Position numbers and translations under genes: made by a program. 64,000 nucleotides of DNA, from positions 1,339,379 through 1,403,378 of the forward strand of contig CAJNDS010002202.1 in assembly GCA_905221605.1 (NCBI GenBank). The letters run 5' to 3'. Shown piece by piece: positions 20,600 through 44,770 of this stretch (positions are counted from its first letter, which is position 1; each line of letters begins with the position of its first letter). The DNA comes from Symbiodinium natans. Taxonomy: Eukaryota; Sar; Dinophyceae; Suessiales; Symbiodiniaceae. The notes beneath the pieces are model-generated. The model saw nothing but the letters and a program-made list of their open reading frames with translations, searched no databases and had not been told where the DNA came from.

Positions 20600-23500
20600 A
20601 GTGCCACGCCCTTTAGCTAGTATACACGTGTCTTGCCACCAGGTGCCCGCATATGCATTAGGCGTGCTCACAGGTGCCAGCAAGACACAAGCTTACGGTG
20701 CACAGACGCTTTGGGTTCTGTGTTGGTTCTTGTCAGGTTAGGTTCCTATTGCAGCACAGACCACTGTGGATCTTCTGTTGGACGTCCGAGTTCCTGCTGC
20801 CTAAAACTTCTTTAGAAGACCTAGATGTGATTGGCAGAGCAGCTAGAGGAGGTTAAAAGAAGGTTAAGTCATGCATCGAAGCTTGTGGTCTTTCAGAACT
20901 TGGAAGCAGCAGGAGGGAAATTACGAACCTGAAGCCTATCAGGTTTTTGGACCCGGCATGAAGTACAAGAGCGAACACTAAAGCCATGGACCCACGCCAA
21001 CTTGGAAGCAGCATGCAGATAAATCACAAGCCCATGGGCTCTTCGGACCCAGAAGCTGCAGGGAGAGAGATCTTAAGCCTGAAGCTTATTGACCTACTGG
21101 ACCTGCAAGAGAGATATTCTATCGGCCCACAGAACAGTGAGCAGCACGCAGATAAATTGCAAACCTAAAGCCCATGGGCTCTCCGGACCCGGAGCAGAGC
21201 AGCAGGGAGAAAGATCTCGAGTCTCCATTCTGTAACAGGTTTGCATTTTCAAAAATTGGCCGCTGGCGCAGTTGAGAACAGTCTTTAAGTTTCTGAATGC
21301 CAAGCAATGATGCCTAACAGGCATTTTGGGCACCTTGCTTGCAGGCTTTGAAGAACAACAAGAACTGAGACGTGGAATTCTCTTTCTTCACTTCGATTCT
21401 TCTCTCTTTTCAAAGAAGAGGAAGCTGCGCGCCCCCCACACCACTCTCCAGAAGCCGATCCTCACTCTGAAGCCTTCAAAGCGTTCCTTCTCATCTTTCG
21501 AAGCCTTCCAAGCTTTCTGACCTTCACCTTTCCTCCTCCCCTTTGGTTTTCATGGTCTGCAAGGCGAAACGTAATTTAATTTCCAGGTTCCTGTTAGTGG
21601 TTAAGATTTAATTTCAAAGTCAGGGTTCGGATCCTAAACCCCAAACCGTTTAGAGATCCAGCTCCTTCAGGAAGAATGAACAAAGAGTTTGGGTGGCCAG
21701 GCAGACCAAACCTCCTAGCTGTGACGCCGTATCCCTCTTCAGGCAACTTGTGCGTGCTGAAGGCGAAAGAACAGGGTCTAAGCCAGGCTTCGGGTTTGGT
21801 TTCTGGTTGAAACTCCTCGAGTTTGGGTTGGAAGTTTGGATGCGGTTCAGAAATGAAAGTTTGAGTCTTTTCAAGCCTTGAGCGCACGTTGCGGCCTTTC
21901 ACAAGCGTTGAGCTAGCAACACAGCACGCACGGACCGGGCTTTAAAAACGCTTGAAACACTATCATTTGCAGTGGCTTCCGCCTTTCGAGCTGCTGAATC
22001 ATTGTAAGAAATCGTTGCAATGCACCAAATCTGAATTACCGGCGGCGCAACGTTTGACGCAAGGCAATCCAAATTCAACAATTATCTAACTGCTTCTGCT
22101 GCTACTACTGCTACTCTGCTACTACTGCTGGGCCCCCCAGCAGCACCCAAAGTAAAGTGACAAAAAAGACGGTTTCTGTGAAACAAAGGAAAAACAACGG
22201 CTTAGAAACAAAGGGCCATTGTTTCAAAGGCCAGTGGCCTCTGGCCTGTTTGTCTGGTCCTCTTATAGCTTCATGTAGCCCCTTGATACCCACTACCAAC
22301 CCATGGAACGACAGCTGTTTCGGGCTGGATTGCAATTCTCGGACTCCATGTGGGTAGTTCTCAGATGTTCCCTTTTCAAGATCCCATTCTGATCAGCATC
22401 TAAGATCTAGGCTTTCCCAAAAGGCAGAACTTGGCAGCCATTTCGACGTCGAAGGAGACTTCAATTGAGTTTGTTTGCGCCACTGTCGACAGCAGTCGAA
22501 CGAACAGAAATACCATGACTTACGGTTTTTTTGTGCAATAATGAAGCACTCGAAACACGGAACACTGCAAATTGCAGTATTCCAGCGTATGAAAGGCCCG
22601 TGAATGCTGTACTTGCAAAGATTTGGTGCACTGTCAAGCAAGGGAACGTACAGAAAGACCTTGTTTTCAGGTCGGAATGCGGTTTTTTGCAATGATTCAG
22701 AAGCTGAAACGAGGAAAACACGGCATATTGCAATCATTTTCAAGCGTCTGTCCGTGAACGCGGTAAATACAGGACTTAAAAGCTCGTGAATGCTGTACTT
22801 GCCAAGGATTTTGCACTGTCAAGCAGGCGAACGCACATAAATACCAGGAAACGCACATAAATACCAGGAAAAAACACATCTCCGCAACTTTGCGATTCTG
22901 AATGGTGGTGTGATTATAGAGTCATTTTAAAGATTGTCATGAGCTTGTGGCCTGCATGCCGACAGCCTTTTTATTGCATGCAAGCACGACACGCTAAAAA
23001 ACTTTTGTCACCGATTGGACACGCGTTTCTCAGCTAGGGACGACAATCAAAATCGTCAAGTGCCTTAGAACTTGAGGCACGTCCCAACGCACAGCATGTA
23101 CTGGCGGGATTCAGAGCCCGAATGGTCGTTTGACCTTGCCAGATGCAAGCCCCGAATGCATTTCGCGCCATACACACATGCATGCATGCATGCACACATG
23201 CATGCATAACACACATGTTCTTCGGCATTTGTGCAGACATGCGCTTCTCTCTTTCTCTCCCTCGTTCGCTCTCTGTGCTGGAAACTGTAGGTTCTGACGC
23301 AGAAACTGTGTAGAGTCTTTTACAACATTTTTCCATCAGTAACTTCAGGGTTCATGTTCTGCCACGCTGGCAAAGAGGGGGTCGTGCGGAGTCGAGAAGA
23401 GGTCGGTGAGGAACGGGTCGTATGGTTGCGCCAACAGTTGCAAAGCTTTGGGCCCTCGGTCGTGTTTAGGGTTTAAGTGCGGTCTAGGGCCTACGGTTGG

Positions 23501-24590
23501 CTCTGCGGGTTTAGGGTTTGGGGTTTGTTTCCGCCATTCAGTCGAACGCATCCGCATGTCCGACCTGAAAACGCGAGCCAATCGAGTCTTTGGCTCAGAG
23601 ACTTAGGGCCCCGTTGTCTGCCTCATGTCTTCGCAAGGCCATGGCCGCCTCGTCTGTGCTATCTTGGCTGCTTGGGCCGCAATTGGATGCTGAGCATGGG
23701 TTTAGGGTTTAGGGTATAGGGTTTGGGGTGAAGGGTTTAGGGTTTAGGGCTTAGGGTTTACGGTTTAGGGTTGAGTTTGCCCTCACAGTGAGTTGAGGTG
23801 CTGTGTAGCTGTGGCCTTCTTGCTCACCGGCGCTACGCGACCTGCACACTGGTCTCCGGAACGCTTCTGGGCTTTCATTCGAAGGCTACCAGAATCTCCC
23901 GGAGTTGATACTTGCTTGTTGGATTCGATGTTTTTTTGCCGGTTGCCTCGAGTGTCATCTCATGATTCGGTGGCTGCCTAGGCTTAGCATTGCTCGAAAG
24001 GTTCGTTGGTCTGAGTTCGCTTGGAGTTCCTGTCTTGCTTTGCCAGGTTTGTCAAAGTGAGTCGGCATGTGCTTCTGGACCTGACTCGCTTTGCCTACGT
24101 AGGAAGTCGCACCTATGCAGGAGACCTGCTCCCTAGGACGGGATGCACAGGTTTTGGGTTGCAAACCTCAAAATTCTCCGGGTTTTCATCAAGAACTTGC
24201 ATCAGAAAATGAAGCCCTGGAACAAATACTGCTTGAAGAGAATGCTCTAGCCGCGAACCTTTCAGATGGGGGAACCCTGAACCCTGAACCCTGAACCCTG
24301 AACCCTAAAGCCTAAAGCCTAAAGCCTAAACCCTAAACCCTAAACCCTAAACCCTAAACCCTAAACCGCCTAAACCCTAAACCCTAAACCGGTGCCAGGC
24401 AACCTCGAAGAGGCGATACCAACCGAGTGCCTTGGCTCGGCAAACTCAGCAGGTCCACCAGGCCCTTTGGCCGGTCTAGGATGCCTTAGTAATCAGAATA
24501 GGGTTTTGGGGTTTAGGGTTTAGGGTTTGGGGGTACATTGTAGTATGTTGATAAGGGGCTGGACGGGAAGAATCCACTAAGTGGTGAATT
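20600..24590. other. Noncoding stretch with diverged local repeats
   Basis: No gene supported. Visible structure: a diverged tandem unit of about 150 bp at 20895-21220 (GGAAGCAGCA...GACCC...GAAGC); a duplicated segment with GTGAATGCTGTACTTGC at about 22600 and 22786, the second followed by a doubled AACGCACATAAATACCAGG; a CATGCATG-rich patch at 23170-23205; telomere-type blocks at 23698-23778 (TTTAGGG) and 24270-24392 (CCCTAAA). Confidence 0.55.
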
Positions 24591-24594
24591 ACTT

Positions 24595-25150
24595 CCTACG
24601 ACGTTCTATTCTCTTCTCAAGTCTTCTCTTCTCTTCTATTCTATTCTATTTTGTTCTGTTCTATTCTATTCTGTTCTATGCTATTCTGTCCTGTTCTGGT
24701 TGATTCGATTCTATTTCGTTCTCTTCTTATTCTTCTATACTCTATAACAATTGTTTTCTTCGATATTCGACATTAAATCTGTTATCTTCTAATGGGATCT
24801 ATTATTTTCTAGTCGGTTGAATTCCGTTATATTGAACTACACTTTATACTCTGTCTTCTATATCAATGTAAATTTCATGGTTTCATGTTTCAGAACAACT
24901 ACAAGTAATCGTGTATTTTGAATACTAGTATATTGTATTTTCAATTATGTGACAACAAGGTGTACTAGTATACAATATCATATATTCTTAAGGCTCTCAG
25001 ATTATCAGTTTGCAGTTTATGTATATACATACACACATATATGATTATTATGTTATGTGGTATTTTCCTCGCACTGTATTCTTTCTTTTGTAGACTAGAC
25101 TGGACTAGACTAGACTAGCTTACATTTTCCCTCTTTATAATTTATTTTGT
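24595..25150. repeat. AT-rich island with TTCTA/TTCTG pentamer microsatellite
   Basis: From 24605 to 24725 the + strand is built of TTCTA, TTCTC and TTCTG pentamers. The following 400 bp are strongly AT-rich, in contrast with the GC-rich surroundings, and include alternating TA runs and a GACTAGACTAGACTAG run near 25090-25120. No open frame of note. Confidence 0.7.
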
Positions 25151-26640
25151 TGTTGTTCTTATTGCACTGATGACACGTAGGTTTCAGCTTTGGTCCAAGG
25201 CAGAGCCTGCTGGACGTGGTAGACCCCGATCCCACTATCAGTACCGCCACGGCGCAAGCCGCCCGCTGACTGCATTCAGACGGTGCCTATGATTTTGGGT
25301 GCAAGTCGGGTTTCGAGTGTAAGCGCCTCAGCAAGGTTTAGTGCTTAAGCGTTTAGGCTTTGGGGTATTGTAGCAGCAAGTTCGTGAGCCAGTAGGATCG
25401 GACGGGGATGATGTGCTTTCTGATTCGGAAAGTTGACAGTGTTTGGAGTCGCATGTCGACAAGTGGTGCAAGCGTTTTTGCATTGCAGCAGTAGCTAGCT
25501 CTGGCAGAAGCACGTGAGGTGGAAAGGGCAGGGATCTGCAGAAATCTTCGTGGACATCGAGAAAATCACTGCAAGAAGTATCGCCAGAAAGACGTTTGCC
25601 TTGATTACGACGGTTGCTTCTGGGACCCTCGTGCCGAGTAGAGTCGTGATCGACTCCAGTGATGCCGGGAAGCGTGCTGGTTCGCAAAAGGCGCGTGTGC
25701 CGTGAGCTTTTCATCTTGATTGACTGCGTCGTGCAGCTCCTGTGTAGCTTTTAGCTAGGGCTGCTATGGCATTTGCACTTCAATCCGAAGTCACAGGTTG
25801 CACCAACCTGTTTGTAAAGATCTACAGTTCGATTCCAATCCACGCCCAAACCCCAAAGAGTAGAACCCCCAAATCATACCCAAAAAGTAGAACGCCCAAA
25901 TAATACCCAAAAAGTAGAACCTTAGATGCCCAGGATGCGCAGTTTCCTCGCCCTTTTGCAGTGTAGTCGGCCAGCAGGCTTTCAGTGGAAACTTTAGAGC
26001 ACTCCCTACATCGCTTCACGATTCTGACATATTCTGACGTACGGCTTGAGTGGCCTGAGTTTATTCAATGATGCAACAATCAAAACAAACTGGATGCCGT
26101 TGATGCTCTCCAGGCTCCGGAGTCGTCTGCATTAGCCCTGGTGATTGAATGTCATGAAGAGTTGCTGACTTACATAATGACAACACACATGACAAGCTTT
26201 TCTTCTTTGTGCAGTTGCCTCCTCATACCGTGACAGTGGCCTGCAGCCGATGAGCTTCCCGGAGTGAATACGCGCACTGGCGGTCTGCAAACCAGATTGG
26301 CCAGCGAGGCTTATGCCATGGATGTCTTCAATGTTTTTTGCCACTAGTGAACACAACGCCTTTGCCTATCCCACATCCGAAAGTTTCTGCAAACGGGTGT
26401 GCGTGTGTGTGGGTGTGTTTCTGTTTGTGTGTGCAGTGACTGAGAGCTCCCCCCATAAACGAGGCAAATCCGGCACTCGACTGTTTGCGCTGCATGGAGG
26501 TGTAGCTTCCTGTGATGTGCCAAGGTCCCTGTTGACGTCTATTGTTCCTAAACCCTAAACCCTAAACCCTAAACCCTAAACCCTAAACCCTAAACCCAAA
26601 ACCCAAAACCCAAAACCCTAAACCAACCCAGCATCTGATG
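25150..26640. other. Stretch without a supportable gene
   Basis: Short frames only. A repeated CCAAA(T/A)AATACCCAAAAAGTAGAAC unit occurs at 25850-25920, and a TGTG-rich patch at 26395-26440. A CCCTAAA array at 26547-26625 closes the stretch. Confidence 0.5.
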
Positions 26641-26719
26641 TGTGTTCTCACCGACAGCCTGGACCACGCCCAGCCCTGGTGAACATTGCTTCCTTCCTTT
26701 GTTTGAGGGCCTCAGAAGA

Positions 26720-26832
26720 GGGTTTTTAAAAAGGGTTTTTAAAAACCCTCTTCTGTTTTTAAAAAGGGTTTTTAAAAACCCTCTTCTGTTTTTAAAAAGG
26801 GTTTTTAAAAACCCTCTTCTGTTTTTAAAAAC
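26720..26832. repeat. 33-bp palindromic tandem array
   Basis: About three and a half copies of a 33-bp unit containing the perfect palindrome GGGTTTTTAAAAACCC, joined by TCTTCTG and a second small palindrome TTTTTAAAAA. Each unit can form a hairpin. On the + strand it reads through as an 11-residue period (FLKRVFKNPLL), but the frame has no other support as a gene. Confidence 0.8.
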
Positions 26833-26919
26833 CCTGTTCCTCTCGAAGTCTCTCTGCGCTCGTTACACTGTGGGTCCATAGGTCTGATAACTGTACTTCT
26901 GCTGAGGTCATGTGTGGGA

Positions 26920-27850
26920 AGTTTAGGGTTTAGGGTTTAGGGTTTAGGGTTTAGGGTTTAGGGTTTTGTGTATGTGCAAGGTCAAGAAGGGAGGAAGAAG
27001 GGAGGGTGGAGGGGCTGAGGTTTGTCCAGGTCCTGGAAGCCCCTCGTTCACTCAGAAACTGCATACGACAGCCACTAAGTTAGTAGACTGTCTGGTCGTT
27101 AGGCACACGTGGACATCTGGGCACTTGGTGAGTGCCCCGCATTGTATGCTACACGGAAATCGACTTTTGGACGGAGCATCCTTGCATGAGATCTCATTTT
27201 GGTGGAGATGTCTGGCGGGATGCCAACTTTTTGGACGGTCGGAACAGACGGTGGCCTGTTTCACAGACGGCCGTCGGACCATTCTTCAACGCCGGAAGGA
27301 TGTTCGACAGTTTCCCGCGGTCTGGGAGCATACCACATTGCTTTCTGAGGTCTTTCATCGACCCCTCAGACGAGACATAAATTGGTACAAACCCATACCC
27401 TGCATCATCACCTCGATGAGCAGCGCGACCTGCTACAGGGTTGCAGTTCAAAAACATTCCACACGCAGTCACGACCCCTTCACCACGCATGACTCCTCAC
27501 CAAGGCACCCAACGTGCACAGCAGGCCAAGTTAGACACCCTTGGCCTCCCTGCGCCCTAGAGCTTCTTCACTTCCAATCTGCCTTGGATGTCAGCCCCAC
27601 GTCTTAAAAACAATGACGACATCGTCCTCTAGACCCTAAACCCTAAACCCAAGGCCCTAAACCCTAAACCCTAGACCTTCAACATCGTCGCTGCTGAGCC
27701 AAGCTTCAGCTCCTGAAGCTCCGCCATCCCCTGCAAGGTTTCAGCAAGCTTCGGACCTGGCAGAGGCTGGGGAAGTGTCTCTCACCTTGCAAACCCTAAA
27801 CCCTACACCCTAAACCCTAAACCCAAACCAACAATGGCCAATAACAAGAA
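26920..27850. other. Uncharacterised stretch between repeat arrays
   Basis: TTTAGGG block at 26920-26966, then a + strand open frame at 26966-27607 (213 codons) with no recognised domain and skewed composition; I do not call it a gene. CCCTAAA blocks follow at 27638-27680 and 27789-27830. The latter lies just beyond the last recognisable LRR exon of the reverse-strand gene. Confidence 0.5.
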
Positions 27851-30800
27851 GAGGTTGCTCGAAACAGGGTAGGTGGCAGCTCCCATGCTCGCAAGGGTAC
27901 AGGCACAGCCGCCGAAGCCCCGTGAGGCGACGCAAGCCTTCGGCCAGGGTCTCCAGCAATGAATCGAATTTCGACTTGTCGTGGATGCCAAGAAACTGAA
28001 TCTTCACCTCCTGGTGAGCTGTGAGGGGTGCGTCAGGCGATGGCCTCTAGAAACAAGAGCCCCAATCGTTCCAGAACCCTAAGCAGCTACTCCTTAACCC
28101 GCAAGCAGCTACAGCAGCCAGGTCCTTGAGATGCAAGTGGGGCAAGGCGTCGCCCAAAGCTTGGCACCCTTCTTGGCTGTGCGCGGCATCCAGTGTCAGC
28201 CAAAGCTGCGTTAGGCTGCTGAGCTCCTCGGGGGGGTTTTTGGGACCCGAGAACCCCGGCTTGGATGGGCTAAGGTTTCGGGGCTTGGATGGGCTTGGCG
28301 ATGCTTCGCGCTTGGGATTCAGTGTCTGCTTGGGGGACACACTTCGTTCTTGCGCCGGAGGATTTTTTTGTCTGTGGTCCTTGAGAGCTGCCGCCAAGCT
28401 CTCCGTGGCCCCATCCGTGTCTGCTTGCGATTCGAAGGGAAAGTCAATCCAGATCTTCAGTCGCTGCAGCTGCCGGAAGCCCCTCCTCAGCGTGCATGCT
28501 CGCCACGTTTGCACACAAAGCGGTCTTAAACCCGTAAGGCTGTGAACCTTGAAGCCCTGCAATGGAGCGACGTCCTATAGCCAAACACTTCTGGCCCGAG
28601 GCTCATCGTCTCGAACAGGCCCTGGCGTTCTCCCTTTGCAAGCTTCAAAGTATCCTCCAGGAGCAGCTCCTGTAGCGGGAGGCCGCGCAACGAGGTGGCC
28701 AAGTTCTTGCGGGCTTCCATCATGTCATAATTCCTTTTGAGGCTCAGATGAAGCAGCCCGAGAAGCCCCTGCAGCGCAAGAGCCACCTCCTGCCAGGCTG
28801 CGACGAGCGGGGGCGTCGGAGCTTCCCCGTAGTTCTCTTCTGGGCCGCGGCACAAGGAAATTTCGCAGTGTTGTAAGCTCTTGCACACATGCAGGCACTT
28901 CGCCAGGCTCTCCACTTCCTTATCTTCAGTTCTGGGAGTGCATTGACGTCGAGGTCCAGCGCCAGCTTCTTCATCTGCAAGCCCTGCAGCGCACCCACCA
29001 AAGCTTCACACCACGTTCCGGAGGTCTCTCGGTCGAGATAATGGCGCAGCTTCAGCTCGAGCTCCTCGAGGCTCTTCAGGCCTCCGATGGCTTCTGCGAG
29101 ACTTGGCCAAGTGCTCATGTCCACCCCTTTGCCTTCCTCCCGTGCGAGCGGCCCACACGGCTGCTCGACCGCCTTCACGCTCAACTTCCGGAGTTTTTGG
29201 AGGTTTCGCAGGGACTCGGCGAGGAGGCCGCATGCGCCGGGAATTGGCCACTTCAAAGCAAACTCCAGGCTCAGCTCCCTTAGATGCATGAGGCCAGGCA
29301 GCGTCTTGGCAAGGCAGTCAGACATGAAGGACTGGGCATCCTCTTCGGAATGGGTCCATAGAACCATCTCATGAACTCGCAGCCTGAGGCGCTGCAGCTT
29401 CGTCAGCTTCTGCAAGGCTTCCGCCAGCAGCGCCACCCGCCAAGCACCCCGACCTCCTCCAAGCTCCTCCTTCAGCATTGAAGCGTGCAGCTCCAGGTCC
29501 AGCCCCTGCAGCTCGGAGAGCGCCATCAAGCCGGCGAGGGCCTCCGGGGCGGAGTTCTCCCTGATCCGCGTCTCATCTGTGTAGTACGGTCGAGGCACTT
29601 CGAACCCTCTGCTTCGCTCGCGATCCCACAACCTGTCGCCGCAGTAGTTGCACATGCGGAGGCACAGCTGAGACAGCTGAATCCGGGCCAGTGATTCCAG
29701 GACTTCCTTAGGGCGCTTGGGTTTTGGGAGGGTTTTGTAGGCTGGTGTCAGGCTGAGGGGTGTGTACCTGTCATTTTGAAAACTCCACCCTGGTCCACTT
29801 CGCATGTGACGCCGAATATTTTGACATTTTACACAATACATTTTTGGCGAGAGATGCAGAACTTTTCCTGTGTATACATCAAGAAAATCTCCAAAAAAAA
29901 TGCTTCTATCTTCTATACTTTTAACTTTGTGTTTTTCGTATTTTTTCAAAAATCACAGGCACACCTTCCCCTAGACCCGCATCAGCCCTCCAATCAAGCT
30001 TTACAGAACTGGCTCAGTGTGCAGCTCAGCAGCTCTGTTGATGCAGAATTGCTGGAGGTCCAGGGTGAGGTCATTCAGGTTTGGGAGGCATGGAAGCACC
30101 CTTTTCAGGGCCTCCCAGCCCTTGTGGGAACCGGACTGTTGCTCTGGGAGCCGCAGCACCAAGCATCTCAGAGCCGTAAGGGCCTTCAGGGCTTCAGCCA
30201 GCGTCTCGCAGTCCTGCTCGGACATCGGGTTATTCCGCAGTCCCAGGGTGAGCTTTCGGAGATCCTTGAGATGCTTCAGGCCGCCCGCCAAACTTTTGTA
30301 ACCCTGGCGGATCGCAGCACCCAGGTCCAGGCTTAGCTCCTCCAGCTTCGGCGTCCGCAAGGCCTTGCCTAGCCGCTGGCACTCCTTGTCTCCCAACAGC
30401 TGGCCTGGCAAATCGCATGCAAAGGCCCCCTGAACCCAAGCCTCTGCAACAAAAGAAGGCCATTATAATCCTAGCAGGTCCTAGCACCCCCGCCCTAAGA
30501 AAAGCCTTCAGGGGCGAACACAAATATCCCGTTTGCTTTTCTGGGAGGGAAGCTTGGCCCACCTCGGAGGTTCAAGGCCAACTGCGTGACGCTGTGGAGG
30601 TGCCTCACCGCAGCTTTCGTGGCGGCCACCATCTCTTCCTCGGAGGCCTTCTGGAAGGCCATCTCCATAACGGCCGAAGGAGGCACCCAAGGCCCTTCGG
30701 ACCGCACGGTCTCTTCCGCCTCGGCGTCCGTGCGCTCCACCTGCTCCACCTCCGCCTCCTCCTCGTTCCCCTCCTTCTCGGCCATGTCCAGGAGTTCCTT

Positions 30801-31217
30801 CTTCGTGTCGCTCGGGAGCTTCTCGAGTATGCCCTCGAGCATGCGCCGAACATCGGATCCCGAGATGCCTTTCCGACCACGGCAAATCTTGAGCAAGCAC
30901 TTCATGCATTTGCGTCGGAGCTCCTTCTCGGAATGATTGTACATGGCCGCCGCCACTGCCTTCACGACACCTGCCTCTACCAAGGCTTCCATATGCGAGG
31001 TTTCTTCGCTGAATGAGATCAGGAGGTCGCAAGCTTCATCCTGAAACTCGGCATCATCTACATGCCTTGCCATACCTTCGATCAGCTGCTTGTAGGTCTC
31101 TGCGGCGTCTGCGGAGCCACGAGCAATGAGATTGCGAACGCGCCGTTCCTCAGCTCGGGCAGTGATGGCGCAGACCTTGTCGACCTCCACCGCATATTTC
31201 GAAGCGCCGCTGCCCAT
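27850..31217 (-). CDS. N-myristoylated ARM-like plus LRR protein, multi-exon
   Basis: The start is the ATG at 31217 (MGSGASKY), a strong N-myristoylation signal, in preference to an upstream Met. Exon 1 (31217-30563) is all-helical and ARM-like: EFQDEACDLLISFSEE..., ALVEAGVVKAVAAAMYNHS, LRRKCMKCLLKICRG, then an acidic Glu-rich linker. It joins in phase to exon 2 (30443 to about 30010) with LRRs (LEELSLDLGAAI, LRKLTLGLRNNPM, LRCLVLRLPEQ). Exon 3 (about 29706-28925) has further LRRs (LQGLDLELH, LQRLRLRVHEM, LRELSLEFALKW, LEELELKLRHY). More LRR exons lie at about 28915-28610, 28510-28375, 28237-28105 and 28007-27850. A one-base frame change interrupts the reading near 28925-28940. The long acidic linker and LRRs suggest a membrane-tethered scaffold or sensor. 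The 3-prime end was not found. Exon borders are approximate. Confidence 0.7.
28915..28945 (-). other. Single-base frame change within the LRR gene
   Basis: Reading into this point gives ALPELKIRKWRAWR and soon leaves the LRR pattern. Shifting one base at the same place gives EDKEVESLAKC, which continues directly into LRR text (HVCKSLQHCEISL). No splice consensus is needed to explain it. It is either a real inactivating indel or a consensus error. Confidence 0.6.
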
Positions 31218-31259
31218 GAGGCCCGCTCTCCACCCCAATGGGCCCTGAACTTAAGCCAG

Positions 31260-32809
31260 AAATCTTTCATGGCCTAACCCTTCGAGTGCAAGTGGGGTGG
31301 TCCGAAATAGGGGACCCCCAAAATTTAGCCCCCACAAATAGTAGGATTCCCTTATAACAAGGACCCCCAATAAGGCACCCCCTAATTTCGGAAACCCCCA
31401 AGAGATTTTTGTGACAGTCATCAATCTTCCTGAGTAGATCCTCTACCGCCTCTAAAAGAAGGCAACAGTGGCCTCCAGCCGCCAGCTGTTCGGTGATCGC
31501 CTTTTGGGTCGACTGCTTTAGAACTTGAGGGCTTGTGTAATGTCACACATGCCCTTGCTTTGGCTATCAGAATGCGTTCTGCCCATGCGGACAGCACACC
31601 AGCAGTCCTTGACCTGGATGTCCAGCAAGCCCTTTGCCCTCACCTGCTTCAGAAGCGTGTGGCATTCGCATTGAACGCACAGACACGGGCCGTGTCAACC
31701 ATCTGCTGGATGGTCTGGCACTCATGAATGAGAACGCTCCGGGGCTCCTCCCGCACACAAGTGTCACCTGTCACTGCTTAAACGCCAGCTTTCGTGTCGT
31801 GAACCGCACTGCACAAAAAAAGCACCTGAGCTTGTGGCCATCCTTTGTTATCGAAACTGGTGCCTTTCCCAAAGACGCGATTGCTCAAGGTCCAGAGGCC
31901 GCCGCGACAGCGGGAGCCGCGGCCGCAGCCGATCGGAGACGTCATAGGGTTTAGGGTTTCGGGTTTAGGGTTTCGGGTTTCGGGTTTAGGGTTTCGGGTT
32001 TCGGGTTTAGGGTTTAGAGTTTAGGGTGCAATGGCCCCCGGGGCTCGTCGCAAAGACCTTGGTAGGGCACGGTTGTAGGCAGCAACAGCTTACAGGTAAG
32101 AAACGTGGTTAAGGCGGTTCATGTCAGGGGGCGAGGACTCCGGGAGTTATAGTTGAGACCCCGTCCTGGCCCTAAAGCCTAAATCCTAATCCCTAAACAT
32201 CCCTAAACCCTAAACCCCCTGAGCGTGCTCAGAATAGCAGGTGACTTCTTCAATGCCGGCATCGGCGCAGAACCTCAGAGCCTTCATCCCTGAACCCTAA
32301 ACCCGAAACCCCAAACCCCAAACCCGAATCCCGAAACCCGAAACCCTACACCCTAAATCCTAAACCCTAAACCCTAAACCCCTAAACCCTAAACCCCTAA
32401 ACCCTTCAACCGTAAACCCCAAACCCTAAACCCTAAACCCCTAAACCCCTAAACCCTCAACCCCCGAGGCCGCCTCGGTCGACAGAGTTCCCTCTGGAGC
32501 CCGTGGCTCGGCTTTGCAGCAGCACTGTCTGCCAGTCTTCCCAAACTAAGGGGGGTTTCCGACAATAGGGGGGTTACCCTGTCTTGGGGGGGGATCCGAC
32601 TATGAGGATTATACTATTTTGGGGGGGGGTAGAGTACCCTTATTGCGGGAAATGCCTGCTTGTGAAAAACAAGCCGGCAGCTGCTTTGAGACGAGCTCTT
32701 GTGCAACGTGAGACGCTGTGCTCTTGTGATCTTTCCTTTCCGTGTTCGAGCGGGGTCTCGGGGCCTTTTTTACCGCGCCCTCGTCCTTGCTTGAAGGACC
32801 CATTGCGGT
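31260..32809. repeat. Intergenic stretch with telomere-type repeats
   Basis: TTTAGGG/TTTCGGG block at 31944-32030; CCCTAAA/CCCGAAA block at 32172-32225 and a longer one at 32285-32465. Runs of GGGGGG near 32550-32630. The + frame around 31634-31954 has no recognised domain. The stretch separates the divergent LRR and LDLa-PARP genes, so it should contain both promoters, but I cannot identify motifs. Confidence 0.6.

Positions 32810-44770
<11,961 letters not shown>

Noticed and set aside
26720-26832. CRISPR array
   Set aside because: The repeats are contiguous palindromic units without unique spacers, in a eukaryotic context. The 9-bp and 27-bp arrays also lack spacers.
26966-27607. 213-codon + frame as a gene
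   Set aside because: No recognised motif; the other + frame across it is equally plausible, and it starts directly after a telomere-type array.
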